From contig JBITNC010000002.1 of assembly GCA_050084985.1 (NCBI GenBank), forward strand, positions 10,044,001-10,108,000: a DNA stretch of 64,000 bases, read 5' to 3'. Positions 21,896 to 33,420 of the stretch are shown piece after piece; positions within the stretch are counted from its first letter, which is position 1; each line of letters opens with the position of its first letter. The translations under genes were made by a program, and so were the position numbers. The notes beneath the pieces were generated by a model. That model was not told the origin of the DNA. It did not search any database and worked only from the letters and a program-made list of their open reading frames with translations. Source of the stretch: Nageia nagi. Its lineage: Eukaryota; Pinophyta.

Positions 21896-24361
21896 CCTAA
21901 GATTAGCAATTTAGATAAACTTTATGATCCTATGCATATTTGACATCATAATGTGCATGACTATGTACTGATGAAACACCTAGGATGAACATTATCATAG
22001 ATATTGTACTATGGATACTGAACTATGTATTTTTGTATATTTTTATTTATATGTATGAAGGACACTCTATATGTATGCATTTATGAGACGACTGATATGA
22101 TGGAAGTTTGTTGTTGCTATGGACATATGTGTAGCTACATGTGTATGGGTGTATGAATTATATTTATGATAGATATATGCACTTATGTATATATGGATGA
22201 CTCACTATGGATGATACACACACACACACACACACAGAGATATATATATATATTTGATAAAAATGAACAATGAATCGACACCTAATGATATGATGATATG
22301 AATGTATAGGAAAGACTCTAGATGCATAATCACACATGAGAAAATGAACATGTATGCTTAAGACACATTGAAAAATGAACATGAAAAACAAAATTAATAA
22401 CCTATAATAAAATGTATAAAAGATAACCAAAGATAAGAAAAGGATAATGTAAGACAATACAACATTTAATACAATGACCATAAATAATAAATCACAAAAA
22501 CAATATACAAAGGCAAGAAAGATAATCAAATCACTTGAAAAATGTATAAAAGATAATAAAATGATATGAAAAAACATAAAAAGGTTATCACAAGATCATG
22601 TAAAAAGATAAGTAACAAACTAACTACATTATGTTTTTAAAAGGATAAAAATAATGCACCCAAAAATGATTTAAAGGAGAACAATAAAGGAACCAAAATT
22701 ATACATGTTAAAAGACCAAAATGATAATAATGCATACCAATGACCAACTTATACCATATGGATACCATAATGACAAACCACTTGACAATTAGTTCAATAA
22801 AAAAATAAATTGACATGCTACCAAAACTTTAAGTGAATTGCATAAAACAAAGTAGGGTATATGTCCTTATGGCACCCCCTAATTACTCAATTTATGTTGA
22901 ACACCATAAGCATAGACAAGAGGCATGCTAGGATGTTGTGTGGATGTAGCCAAAATGGACCAAAACAAGACATTTACAAAATTGTCACTTTTGCAAAAGT
23001 GAAAAATTACAAACTTTGTTAGACGATAACAAGCAACTACTATGATGATTTGGCAAACTAGCTTTACAATATGATAGATGCTAATTTGGTATAATAGCAA
23101 GAGCAAATAGTTCAAAAAATTGAGGTTGTTAGCCAATTTTTGAAACCAAAATAGAAGGCTACTTGGGCCAGTGTGACAACCCTTCAATGCTCACTAAAAG
23201 TGTGTTGTTTAAAGTAGCCCCATAAATGGCTTACAAAAACCAATAAAATGATGGAGTTAGGCTATGAAACTTAACATATGAATTGAATTTATATCAATAA
23301 TACGCTAGGTACTAATAGATTTCAAATTAAGCATGATTTGCTATATTTAAAATTACGAAACTAGAGCCAACTTTTTAGTGTACCAAATTTCAGGACCTTT
23401 GTCCCTAAACCAAAATTGGCTAATAAATGTCTATAAAATGACTCAAAATGGTACAATATGACATAATAATAGCTAATTATGTATAACACAAATAATTTAC
23501 AAGTTGGTACCACAATGTGACATAAGGCGATTTGGTAGGGTGATCATGCGCATGTGTGTGAGGGGCCAACTTCGAACCTAAAATAAATAAGTGAAATGCG
23601 ATAGTTAGTGGACAAGATTGATATTCTAAGACTACTAGTATGAAAGTGAATGTATGAAAATAAATCATTCACCAAATCGACATGGTTACACTAGTTTTCA
23701 AATACTAAATAGAATGCAATTTCGATAAATGAAAATAGTACAAACATGACCAAAAGTGACATAAATGCATCAAAGATAGAAAATGAGCTTCAAAACATCA
23801 TGAAATGGATAACATACAATATAAATAATAAGTGAAAAATCCAAAAATGGATAATCATATGTAAATGATGAGGACACAAGAGGTGAAGTTGATGAATGTT
23901 CATTGATGGCACAAGTCATGATAATCTCATATGATTTTTCTCTTAGAAATCATGCTAGCTTGCAATATATGATCAATCCTAAGGGAATTATCTTAAGGAA
24001 ACTCAATATTTTGATTGAGACCCAAGTGGTTGTATCATCACCGAGAAACCATGGATCATGTATTATGACAAGTGACATAAATGGACATGTGAAAAATGTC
24101 ATTGATGGGGACCTTACATGATTAGGATGTAATGGACCTGACACACCAAGCAAGATATATAAAATAAATATGAATGAAAGAAATATAATCATTAATTCAA
24201 ACAACAACTTGGTCAATCTAGGTTGTTTTGAGATTAACATCCACTCATTTTTAGGATTATGCTTACTTTGTCATGGAATAAAGATAATATCAAACAATCT
24301 CAATCCAATGAGTACCAAGAGTGGTGAAAAATAACATGATAAATTCAAAGTGTTGATAAGT
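21896..24361. other. spacer of gypsy A between PMD frame and gypsy B
   Basis: AT-rich, no supportable protein. Contains a (CA)n-(TA)n compound microsatellite at 22215-22253. Open frames here, such as 22164-22577 on the minus strand, are low-complexity Ile/Phe/Tyr-rich translations of AT-rich DNA. Confidence 0.45.
22215..22253. repeat. (CA)n-(TA)n compound microsatellite
   Basis: About 11 CA units, GAGA, then about seven TA units. Confidence 0.95.
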
Positions 24362-24366
24362 GATGA
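24362..24366. repeat. left target-site duplication of gypsy B
   Basis: GATGA before the 5' LTR; the identical GATGA is at 30530-30534. Confidence 0.85.
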
Positions 24367-25073
24367 TGATCTAAATTGGATCATGTGTTAGGTTATCTTT
24401 TTAGGAAAAACACTCATTACAAAGGTATATGTGCTTGGAGACAGATCAAAGATTGAAATTTGGAGTTTTTTAGCATTCAATTTTAGGTCACTAATAGCAT
24501 GCAAATTATTGATTTTAGGCTACTAATGGTGTGCATCTTGATGAGTTAGTAGGGATATTTGAAGAGACAATAGCATTTTGAGAGATTGAGCAGTTCAAGT
24601 TCCTTAGCTAACATTTCAAAGTGTTCTAAAGGATTATTGAATCGTGTATCTCATTCTTGAATTCTCAATAAAGATTGTAGAGTTTTGAGATTTTAGAATT
24701 GTAAGATTTGAAGGAATACCAAGAGTCATTCCAAAATTTTATAGTTCTAAGATTGTATTTTCTTCTTATTGTAAGAAGTTGCAGTAATTATAGGAGATTG
24801 CATTATCATTATGTTGATGGTATTACTCTATGCATATAATATTGTAATATCCATAAATAATGAGAAGAGAAGGCTCCAGGCCACATTAGGTGAACCAAGG
24901 TAAATCATTATGTTGATCTTATTGTGTGTTTGAGATTGCTAATTTGTAGTTACATTGTGCAAATTTCAAATTTATCTACAATTTTGTATGATCTAATAAT
25001 GGTGAATGTAATTTCATTTGAATGTGTAATTGAGGATCTGAGTATATGATAAGCATACAGTGATTATGAATCA
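24367..25073 (+). repeat. 5' LTR of gypsy B
   Basis: 707 bp, TGATCTAAATTGGATC at the start and GAATCA at the end. It pairs with 29807-30529. Confidence 0.9.
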
Positions 25074-25075
25074 TG

Positions 25076-25088
25076 TGGTATCAGAACT
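25076..25088 (+). promoter_or_regulatory. primer-binding site of gypsy B (initiator Met tRNA type)
   Basis: TGGTATCAGAACT two bases after the 5' LTR, one base away from the common plant initiator-Met PBS TGGTATCAGAGC. Confidence 0.9.
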
Positions 25089-25265
25089 TGTGTGCATAAA
25101 ATTTGGGGGCAAAATTTTAGGTATTTCAGATTGCCAACGATGTGTTTTTTGATGTTTGAGAGATTTTAAAGACCAAAGTTGATTCCAAAGGGTCTTGAGA
25201 TTGGTCAAAGGTGTAGAGTGACTTAAATGGATAATGTAGAGGAGCAATAGTATACTATTTGTACC

Positions 25266-26170
25266 ATGATGGATACCAATTTTGAAAGGATATTTTTAGT
25301 AATGGAGAATCATTTGGCTCATTTGGCTAAGTTGTTGGCTACTAGAGCAAATGCAAATATCAATAATAGATATCATGATGTAGTTTGGAGACCTGATTCA
25401 TCATATTCATCAAATATAGTTCCATTCAAGGTGGAGGCCAAAGTTGGCATTCCTACTTTTGGAGGAGAGGTTGATGTAGAAAAAGTGAACAATTGGTTAA
25501 AATAATTGAAGGTTTATTTCCAAATTCATGGTGTTGTAAATGATATTAATAAAATCTCTTTTGCTAGATTAAAGATGAGTAGACATGCTTTAGTTTGGTA
25601 GGAAAGTTATGTAGAAACTCTTAATCATGAACACTTATTAGAAATATCATTTTGGAATGAATTTAAGGATTTGTTAAGAGATCAATTCTATCCTTTAGGA
25701 CATCATAATAAATAACTAATGAAATAGCAATTCTTTTGACAAAGAAAAAGGTAAAATATTCAAGAATACACTACAAAATTTAGTAAACAAGCTACTTTGC
25801 TTGGGGTTTCACTAAAAGATCCTTAAACTTTAATCAAGTACATTGGAGGCTTACATAGTCATTTGCAAAAGACTATCATGTTGTTTAATCCAACTAATCT
25901 TAATCAAGTGCGTGTTCAAGCACAATACTTAGAGGAGGATGGTAAAGCAAGGAGACAATATGATAAATCCAAGAAGGATTCTAATTCAAAGGGAGGATAA
26001 GAGAAAGGTAAATCTTAAGATAAAATAAAAGGTAAGCAAGAACCTAAGATCACTAATATTTTAAATAAAGAAGGTGATGGTAGGTATTATATTCATTATG
26101 ATAAATATGGTCATGTTGATGATAAATATTTAAAATTACATCCATATAAGCATAATAATAAGGAGAAAAC
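25266..26170 (+). pseudogene. Gag of gypsy B
   Basis: Starts near ATG 25266 (MDTNFERIFLVMENHLAHLAK). The Gag core continues through stops: VGIPTFGGEVDVEKVNNWL, VYFQIHGV, ARLKMSRHALVW, LLRDQFYP, IQEYTTKFSK and GLHSHLQKTI. At about 26078-26140 the knuckle reads YYIHYDKYGHVDDKYLKLHP, in which both expected cysteines (C-x4-K-x-GH-x4-C-x-K-L-H-P) have become Tyr, so RNA binding through this motif is lost. Confidence 0.8.
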
Positions 26171-26249
26171 TAATGCTATGGTTCTTAGATGTTATGATAT
26201 TGAGAGAAGTTCAGATGTTGATGAGAGAATAAATTATTCAACCATTCAA

Positions 26250-26640
26250 AAGATTGAAAAAACCTCAAGACATTGACGAAAAAAGGATTCAATTATTCCA
26301 CCTCAAAATCCAAATTAAGAAAACCAAATTAGATTGCATTGTTGATTTAGGTTCTCAAGAAAATTTTATTTTAGATACTATGGTGAGTAATTTGGGATTG
26401 GAAACTTTCAACCATCCAAATCCATATCCTTTGGGTTGGGTGCATTGCAATGCTAGTTTTTAAGTCACTAAGAAATGTAAGTTGAAATTTGCTATTTATG
26501 CAAAAGTTGAAATTTGCTATTTGTGCAAAGTACATTGATGAAGTTGTGGTTGATGTTGCTCCTTCATATATTTATGGTGTTATTCTTGGTAATCCTTATA
26601 TGTGGGATAGAGATGGTATTTATTATAGAATATTGAACCA
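26250..26640 (+). pseudogene. aspartic protease of gypsy B
   Basis: RIQLFHLKIQIKKTKLDCIV followed by DLGSQENFI near 26335: the D-x-G-S active site with the S-Q-x-N-F-I/V tail typical of plant chromovirus proteases. Later YIYGVILGNPYMWDRDG near 26565 matches the D-V-I-L-G-x-P-Y/W-L end. A local duplication at about 26478-26530 repeats AAGTTGAAATTTGCTATTT and disturbs the frame. Confidence 0.75.
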
Positions 26641-26939
26641 ATTATAATTGGTAAAATATGGAAAGATATTTCTAGCTAGTGCACATAAAAGTAAGAAAAA
26701 GCTATCTTTGGTCACTGGTAGTAAGGTAAAATGTTTTGTAAATGCTTCTAAAATGTTTATTTTGTTCATGGTGAAAACAAGAGCCTTGAGTGATGTAAAT
26801 CTCACACTATCAATGATGTGCAATACTAATTTAGGCTACTAGAGGCATGCAAAAGAGAGGAATGGATGTAGTATTTTATTTAGGAGTTTACTAACTTGTT
26901 TATAGAGCCATAGGATTTACCACTTATGAGGGATATACA

Positions 26940-27640
26940 ACATGATATTCAATTGTTACCTAATGCTTCATTACCCAACATAGCTTTGTATTGAAAATCA
27001 ATTTTGAAGCAAGGGGAAATAAGGAGGCATATTCAAGAGTTGGTTGATCAAGGTGTAATCAAGCCAAGTACATCTCCATGTGGGTCACTTATAATTTTGG
27101 TTCCCAAGAAGGATCAAACTTGGAGAATGTGCATTATCTATAGAGCACAAAACAAAATCACCATCAAAAATTGCTATCCTTTGCCTCAAATAGATGATCT
27201 TTTAGATCAATTGCAAGGGGCAAGATTCTTCACAAAATTGGACTTGAGGAATGGATATCACTAAGTTAGAATCAAGGATGACAATATTTAGAAGATTGGT
27301 TTCAAGATAAGACAAGGCATATTTGAGTGGCTTATTTTGTCATTTGGTTTGTGTAATGCACCAGCCACTTTTATGAGGGTAATGAATGATGTAATTCATC
27401 CATTTATTGATTCTTTCATTGTTGTATACTTGGATGATATTCTTATTTATAGTTCTACTTGGAAAGAAGATGTTGTATATCTTAGACAAGTCTTTCAAAA
27501 TTTGCATAGGGAGAAGTTATTATTGAAACATTCAAAATGTGAGTTTGGCAAAGAGTCTTTGGTGTATTTGGGCTATATTTTTGGTCATGGACAACTTAAG
27601 ATAGATCCTAGTAAAGTAAGTGCTATATTAGATTAGCCAA
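26940..27640 (+). pseudogene. reverse transcriptase of gypsy B
   Basis: Two long open stretches (27004-27264 and 27337-27636) carry the [53 protein letters not shown] (a D of the catalytic triad), FGLCNAPATFMRVMN, VVYLDDILIYS (intact Y-L-D-D) and LKHSKCEFGKESLVYLGY. The catalytic box is intact, but the frame is broken around 27264-27336 by stops. Confidence 0.9.
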
Positions 27641-28260
27641 GGCCATCTAATGTAACTAAAGTAAGAATTTTCTTAGATGTTTTCCAATATTTGAGAAAGT
27701 TTATTATTGATTTTTATCATATTGCTTCACCTTTACATGATGTAATCGGAAAGAGGTAAGTTTTCCAATGGACAAAACAAAAATAGACATCTTGTGATAC
27801 TTTGAGTCAAAAGATTATTAGTGCACCTATGCTAGCACTTCCTGATTTGTAGAAGCCAATTGAAGTGGAGATTGATGTAATTAAATATGCCATGGGAGTC
27901 ATTTTATTACAAGAAGGTAAACTAGTTTGCTATCATTCTAAAAAGTTTAGTGGGGCTATTTTGAATTATCCTACTTATGATAAGAAAATGTATGCATTGG
28001 TTCAAGCTATTAAAAAGTGGACATATTACTTAATTAAAAAAGAAACAATTATTCATATTGATTATCAACCATTAAAGTATTTACAAACTCAATCGAAATT
28101 GCAACAATCTAAACACTATAGATGGATGAGTGTTTTGCAACAATTTCATATAGTGATCAAGTATAAGAAAGGAACATAGAATATGATTGTTGACATGATT
28201 TGTAGGCCACTTGTAACTACATATTCTATGCCATCAGTGATGTATAATACTAATTTTGGT
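27641..28260 (+). pseudogene. RNase H of gypsy B
   Basis: The thumb/connection segment follows the RT with several stops. Then 27865-28179 gives EIDVIKYAMGVILLQEGKLV, YHSKKFSGAILNYPTYDKKM, YALVQAIKKW, IHIDYQPLKYL and QRWM-like ends, the Ty3-type RNase H pattern (D-A-S-x2-A-x-G-A-V-L, Y-x4-D-x-E at the E helix). The first catalytic D is in D-V-I-K. Degrades the RNA strand of the hybrid. Confidence 0.8.
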
Positions 28261-29790
28261 CTGTTAGTGGCATGTAAACAAATTCTAGTGAGCTCCCTCT
28301 CAATGCTGAAATTTCTTCCTTTTCTTTATGAGTCATTTTTAGAGGCATATGTGCAGGATACTAACTTTGGAGAAGTGTATGAGTATTTGTCTTCATCTAG
28401 ATCCAAGTATGAGGGTTTGGATGAATTTTATTTTCAAAATGGACTTCTTTATCATTTTAATGCATTATATGTACCTATAGGTGAAAGAATTGGATTGGTT
28501 AGAGAAGCACATACTTCAAAGATTCCAAGATATTTTAGGGTTGGAAAGACATTGTACAATTTGCAAAGATATGTATATTGGCCAAAGATGCAAGATCAAT
28601 TTATCAAATACATAAGGGGGTATTCTTCATGTTGCACTAGTAAGCCAAGTAATAAAAAATTGGGTTTATATCAACCACTTCTAGGTCCTTCACGTACATA
28701 GGAGTGTATCTCAATGGATTTTGTGGGAGGTTGCCTATAACTAAGAAGGGTCATGACTATTTATTTGTTGTTATGGATATATTTAGCAATATGTGTGTTT
28801 TGATTCCATGTAATAAGACTATAACAAGATAAGATGCTACAAATTTATTCTTTTCTCATGTTTGGGTTCATTTTTTATTACCTAATTTCATATAGAGATA
28901 GTAGATTTTTGGGCAAGTTTGGACATGTTTATGGGAAAAGATGGATATAAGGTTGAAAAGGAGTACTACCTTTCATCCTAAAATGGATGGACAAACCAAG
29001 GTGCTGAATAGAATAGTACTTCAACTCTTGAGGGGTTATTGTGGTAAGCATCCTAGGTCTTGGGATGAACATCTTGAATATATCCAACATGCATATAATA
29101 AAGAAATTCATTCTTCCATTAATAAGAGTCCTTTTGATACTTGTTTTGGTTATTTAACACCTTCACCTTTTGATTATGTGTTTGGGCAACATAATAATGA
29201 AGAAGATTCACTTGAGAAGGAGGAAAAGCAAGCTGAAAAATTTGTTGAAAAGATTAGGCAAATTCATTTGAAATTCCAAGAGCAACTTGAGACAAGCCAA
29301 TCCAAATACAAGATGAGACATAAAAACTATAGAGTTAACCATAGGTTTCATCTGAAATACCATGTTTGGTTGCATTTTAGTAAGAAGAGGTTGCAAGGAC
29401 TAGATAATAAGTTAAAACTTATAAGGTATGGACCATTTAAAATTATGGAGCAAGTGAGAGTGCATTTAGATTGAATTTATTGGAATATATGAACATATAT
29501 TCAATTGTGAATGTTGAGCATTTAAAATTGTATGAGCTATCTATATTGACTGAAGATGAAGTAAGTTTAAATCAAATTTTTCCATCTCTTGATGATTTAG
29601 CTCCTAATACTATGGATGAACTCAAGGAGGATTCCATATTACAAAAGAAGGTTTGTACTACAAGAAGAGATGAGATAGAACTATGGTTGGTTGGATTGAA
29701 AGAAAAAAAGCCTAATAAAGCCAAGTGGATGGATAGGTATAGAGTTGGGGAGTTGTATTCTCATCTATGCATTTATGGGACCAAATGCTT
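28261..29790 (+). pseudogene. integrase of gypsy B
   Basis: An HHCC-type region (REAHTSKIPRYFRVGKTLYN, then VYWPKMQDQFIKYIRGYSSC) whose G-H is lost (RYF). The catalytic core begins near 28700 (CISMDFVGG, then DYLFVVMDIFSNMCVLIP). It continues at 28941-29474 with STTFHPKMDGQTKVLNRIV, LEYIQHAYNKEIHSSINKSPFDTCFGYL and a C-terminal YGPFKIMEQV, then VNVEHLKLYE at 29510. Stops and phase changes are frequent. The family inserts the cDNA into chromatin. Confidence 0.85.
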
Positions 29791-29797
29791 CTCTATT

Positions 29798-29806
29798 AGG
29801 GAGGTG
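29798..29806 (+). promoter_or_regulatory. polypurine tract of gypsy B
   Basis: AGGGAGGTG directly before the 3' LTR start TGATTTGAATTGG at 29807. Confidence 0.75.
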
Positions 29807-30529
29807 TGATTTGAATTGGATCATGTGTCAGGTTATTTTTTTATGAGCAATACTCATTCTAGAGAAAAATATTCTTAAAGATAGACTAAAGATAAAAATT
29901 TGGAGTTTTATGGCATTCAATTTTAGGCTACCTATAGCATGCAAATTGCTAATTTTAGGCAGCAAACGATGTGCATCTTGATGAGTCAACAAGGGTATTT
30001 GAAGAGATAGTGACATTTTGGGAGACTGAGTGGTTTAGGTTCCTTGGTTGATGTTTTAGAGTGTTCTATAGGCTTATTTAATTGTGTATCTCATTCTTGA
30101 ATTCTCAATGAAGATTATAGAGTTTTGGGATTTTAGAATTGTAATATTTGATGGAAGATCAAGAGTCATTCTAGAATTTTGTAGTTCTGAGATTATATTT
30201 TCTTCTTGTTGTAGGAGTTTGAAGTAATTATAGGAGATTGTATTGCCATTGTGTTGATGGTATTACTCTATGCATATAATATTCTAATTTTCATAGATAA
30301 TAACAAGAGAAGGCTCTAATTCCATGCTAGATTAGCCCACATTGGGTGAACAAGGGTAAATAATTATGTTGATCTTATTGTATGTTTGAGATTGCTAGTT
30401 TATAGTTATATTGTGTAAATTTCAAATTTATCTATAATTTTATATGATCTTATAATGGTAAATGTATTTTCATTCGAATCTATAAGTGAGGATCTGAGTA
30501 TGCTATAAGCATCCAATGATTATGGATCA
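29807..30529 (+). repeat. 3' LTR of gypsy B
   Basis: 723 bp, TGATTTGAATTGGATC at the start and TGGATCA at the end. It aligns along its length with 24367-25073. Confidence 0.9.
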
Positions 30530-30534
30530 GATGA
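30530..30534. repeat. right target-site duplication of gypsy B
   Basis: GATGA, identical to 24362-24366. Confidence 0.85.
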
Positions 30535-30559
30535 GAAGATGCAATGATACAAGGGTTGA

Positions 30560-32200
30560 TCCATAATAGGAGGGAGATGAGTTACCTATGGTCTACGTGC
30601 ACCTAAAAAGGGTAGGATGCCACTAAAAATCAAAGAAATATCTAAGTATCAACTCCCAATGACATGATCAAAAATAAAAAATAAAAATGACAAGATAAAG
30701 AAAGTGGTATGATATGTAATTCCAAAAGAAATGCATGCACATAAGAAACCTCTTGTAACTTACTATAAAGTAGATGAGAGACTAGATCAATACAACATGT
30801 TACAAAAAATAAAGAGATGATAACAAAATGTTATGAAAGATCAAATGAATAAAAATCAAAAATTAAGTACAAACAAACAAATATGAATAAGGAAATGATT
30901 AAGAATATAATGGATGAAGATGGATGATGTTAATAGGCTCAAGCTATTCTTATCCCTCTAAGTCTAACAAATGGTAATTACCTATGCTAAATTTCCTCTT
31001 AATGATGTATGCCCCTAACTAATTCGATGAAAAATTTTCTCAAAGAGGCCACTCAATGTGTGACTATTGTTGATTCTCTTTAAGTACCAAGTCATCGATC
31101 TTGAACTCTCTAGGTATGATCTTGTTGTTGTACACATGCTTCAACCAATATTGATATAATTTATGATGTTCATTGGTATTGACACATATCTCTTTAATAA
31201 GGGTAAGTTGATCTAATTTTTCCTTTCTGACTTTCTCATCTAGAATGAATCCCTAAAGATGAACTCTCAAATACAAAATCTCTAACTCAAGAGGCATGAC
31301 TAATTCTACACCATATAGTAATGAGAAGGGGGTGGCCCTTGTAGGTGTTCTAATACTAGTGTGATAGTTCCATAAGGCATATGAGAGATAGTCATGCCAA
31401 TTCCTATGATTATCATTGACGATCTTTTTCAGGATTATAACTATGATTTTGTTGGATGTCTTTGCCTAACAATTACCCTAGGGGTAATATGGTGTGGAGC
31501 AAGAGTGCTAAATATTATACCCATTACATAATGTCCTCACATGTTGATTCTTAAAAAGAAATTTCTTATTTGATATTATCTTGTGTAGAATGTCAAACCT
31601 ACATATAATGTGTATGTCAATGAATTTGGTAATCTTAAGACCCATGGTGGACATAATAAGCTCACCCTCAACCCACTTGGTGAAATACTCTATTGAAATG
31701 ATAATAAATTTATGGCGACCTAAAGAAGGAGGTACAAATTACCCTCTGATATCAAAATCCCATTATGCAAAAGACCATATATACTTGATAGGATTAAGTG
31801 TCTATGCAGGTAGATGCTACAAATGAGAATGTTGTTGACACTTAACACATTTCATGAAATATTCCTAATAATCTTTCTCCATCGTAGGCCAATAATACCC
31901 CATTCTTAGGATACATTTAGAAATGATAGTTCCATTAAAGTTCCTACCACATATGCCATCATAACAAGTATGAATACCAATAAATTGATCATAGAGCTCT
32001 AAAGAGCATAAGAGGACTCCATTATATGACCAATTGTAGATGACATCTATTAAAATGGTGTAAAAGGAAGCCTTTTTCTTAAATTTCTATTTTACTCTAG
32101 AATACAAGTTAGGAGGTAAGTCATTCCACTTCATATAGTCATGCAATTATTTGTACCACAAGTCATGTGGCTCAATAGTGATCTCATTAACTAAAGTTTA
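30560..32200 (-). pseudogene. integrase of gypsy A
   Basis: The minus strand, read leftward from about 32200, gives LRMGYYWPTMEKD and KCVKCQQHSH (zinc-binding HHCC region, plus-strand 31830-31920), followed by IKYIWSFAXWDFDIRG (core start), a motif near 31430-31500 that matches the integrase core, and the C-terminal region to 30560. Many nonsense changes. Homology and order (after the second RNase H) fit a Tat integrase. Confidence 0.7.
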
Positions 32201-32279
32201 AGGAAGACTTTAAGGTAAAGATGCCTAAAGTGTAGACTCCTCCAAATTCACTATCTCCACATGTTGAATGTGTTTATGA

Positions 32280-32590
32280 GGATTAGATGGAATAAATGAT
32301 CCTAAGGATGCCATGGTATCTACAAATTTGTTGGATGATCAAGGGGTTACCTCAATTTTATATGCTTTAAACCATTGTAGTAACCAATTGAGAGTCTCCA
32401 TAGATGAGAATTCTTTCAAATTTTAACTCAATAGTTTTATTAATTCCCAAGATCAATACCTCATACTTTGGATTATTACTGGTACATGGAAAGTTGAGTT
32501 TCAAAGAGTGAGGGATAGGGACCCCTTGGGGGTGAAGAAGAAAACTTTTACCCCTCCACCTTATTCATATCTCAAACCATCAAAGTACAT
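32280..32590 (-). pseudogene. second (archaeal-type) RNase H of gypsy A
   Basis: Minus strand: MYFDGLRYE (plus about 32570-32590), a V-F-F-F-T-P-K-G-S segment, then SNNPKYEVLILGINKTIE near 32410-32460, corresponding to T-N-N-x-A-E-Y-E-A-L-I-x-G-L. This W-x-L-Y-F-D-G ... N-N-x-A-E-Y-E-A pattern is the additional RNase H that distinguishes Tat-lineage elements. Confidence 0.75.
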
Positions 32591-32940
32591 GGTAATATCA
32601 TAATCCTCTTGGTTTTCCACTACTTCCTCCATCTCATCAACTTTAAACATGTCCTCATTAGGGAAGGTAATCTGTAAAAGAGAAGTAGCTGAAATAGGTA
32701 CCTCAAAAAATTGATCTATTATGACTTGACCCTTAACTGAATTCTAGATAATGAAGACTAAGTCAAACTAGGATAAGAAAATGATCCACTTGGTTATCTA
32801 TGTATTATGGTATATTTTTATCATCATATATTTCAATGGATCTACTTCAAAAATCACTTAGGTGGTATGATTTAACATGTAATATCAGAGTTTCTTAGTC
32901 GTAAAGACTATTGCAAGGTAAACCTTCTCTCTGTAGACAT
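32591..32940 (-). pseudogene. first RNase H of gypsy A, left part
   Basis: Minus strand gives YREKVYLAIVFTTKKL, YYMLNHTT, VDPLKYMMIK, ITKWIIFLSXFDLVFI and SVKGQVIIDQFFEVP, matching the Ty3-type RNase H and its tether (E-x3-L-A-L-V-x-A-x-x-K-L-R-x-Y ... D-P-I-K-Y ... W-x2-x-L-S-E-F-D-I). It breaks at 32940 where the outer copia inserted and continues at 45953. Confidence 0.75.
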
Positions 32941-32945
32941 ACCTA
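32941..32945. repeat. left target-site duplication of outer copia
   Basis: ACCTA; identical copy at 45948-45952. Confidence 0.9.
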
Positions 32946-33405
32946 TGTTGAAAGTTGTAATGTAATATTGTATGATATTTATTTTGTAATATTTTTCTTT
33001 AATGTAAATTCATTTAATGTTTAAAGTATCTTTAGATATCTTAAAGTATTAAGAGAATAAATATAGAAAGAGGAATAAATATAAAAACATCTTTAACATT
33101 ACCCTTGGGTAAAAGGAAGGTTAAAGGGTGGGTTTCTTTTTATAAATAGAGAGGTACCCCTCTCATTATGTAACTTATAGAATCATGGTAATACTTGCAT
33201 TGAGAATTTGTAGGAGAGTTATCTTATGAAAAAGTAATAAAAAGAATGGTTCAAAGTGGATATATCCCAAGAGATGGAGGAACCACTATACATGATATGT
33301 TATCTTTTGTGTGATTGTTTCTTGTTTACTTAGAAAGATGAATGTTAGATTTGTTGAAGAAACTCCAATATGATCTTGGTTATATGGAATCCTTCAATTC
33401 CATTA
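32946..33405 (+). repeat. 5' LTR of outer copia
   Basis: Starts TGTTGAAAGTTG and ends CCATTA, where the 3' copy still has CCATCA. TATA box at 33141-33148. Aligns with 37832-38001 plus 45662-45947. Confidence 0.9.
33141..33148 (+). promoter_or_regulatory. TATA box in outer copia LTR
   Basis: TATAAATA followed by GAGAGGTACCCCTCTC. The same box is at 45680-45687 in the 3' LTR and, reversed, at 14919-14926 in copia 3. Confidence 0.6.
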
Positions 33406-33407
33406 AG

Positions 33408-33420
33408 TGGTATTAGATCC
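33408..33420 (+). promoter_or_regulatory. primer-binding site of outer copia
   Basis: TGGTATTAGATCC two bases after the LTR, two changes from the initiator-Met type TGGTATCAGAGCC. Confidence 0.8.

Larger units (their letters stand above)
24367..30529 (+). mobile_element. gypsy B: chromovirus-like Ty3/gypsy element
   Basis: A structurally complete plus-strand element of 6163 bp: LTRs 24367-25073 and 29807-30529, primer site TGGTATCAGAAC (25076), Gag, protease, RT, RNase H, integrase, polypurine tract, GATGA target-site duplication. The pol order with C-terminal integrase and the sequence of the integrase tail place it among the chromovirus-like plant gypsy elements, though I did not identify a chromodomain. 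All frames are broken. In a 134-bp LTR stretch (matching from CATTCAATTTTAGG) I hand-counted about 28 differences, mostly transitions; other parts are closer. Confidence 0.9.

Noticed and set aside
22164-22577. 137-residue minus-strand frame as a membrane protein gene
   Set aside because: Ile/Phe/Tyr-rich translation of AT-rich DNA that includes a (CA)n run; no start context, no motifs.
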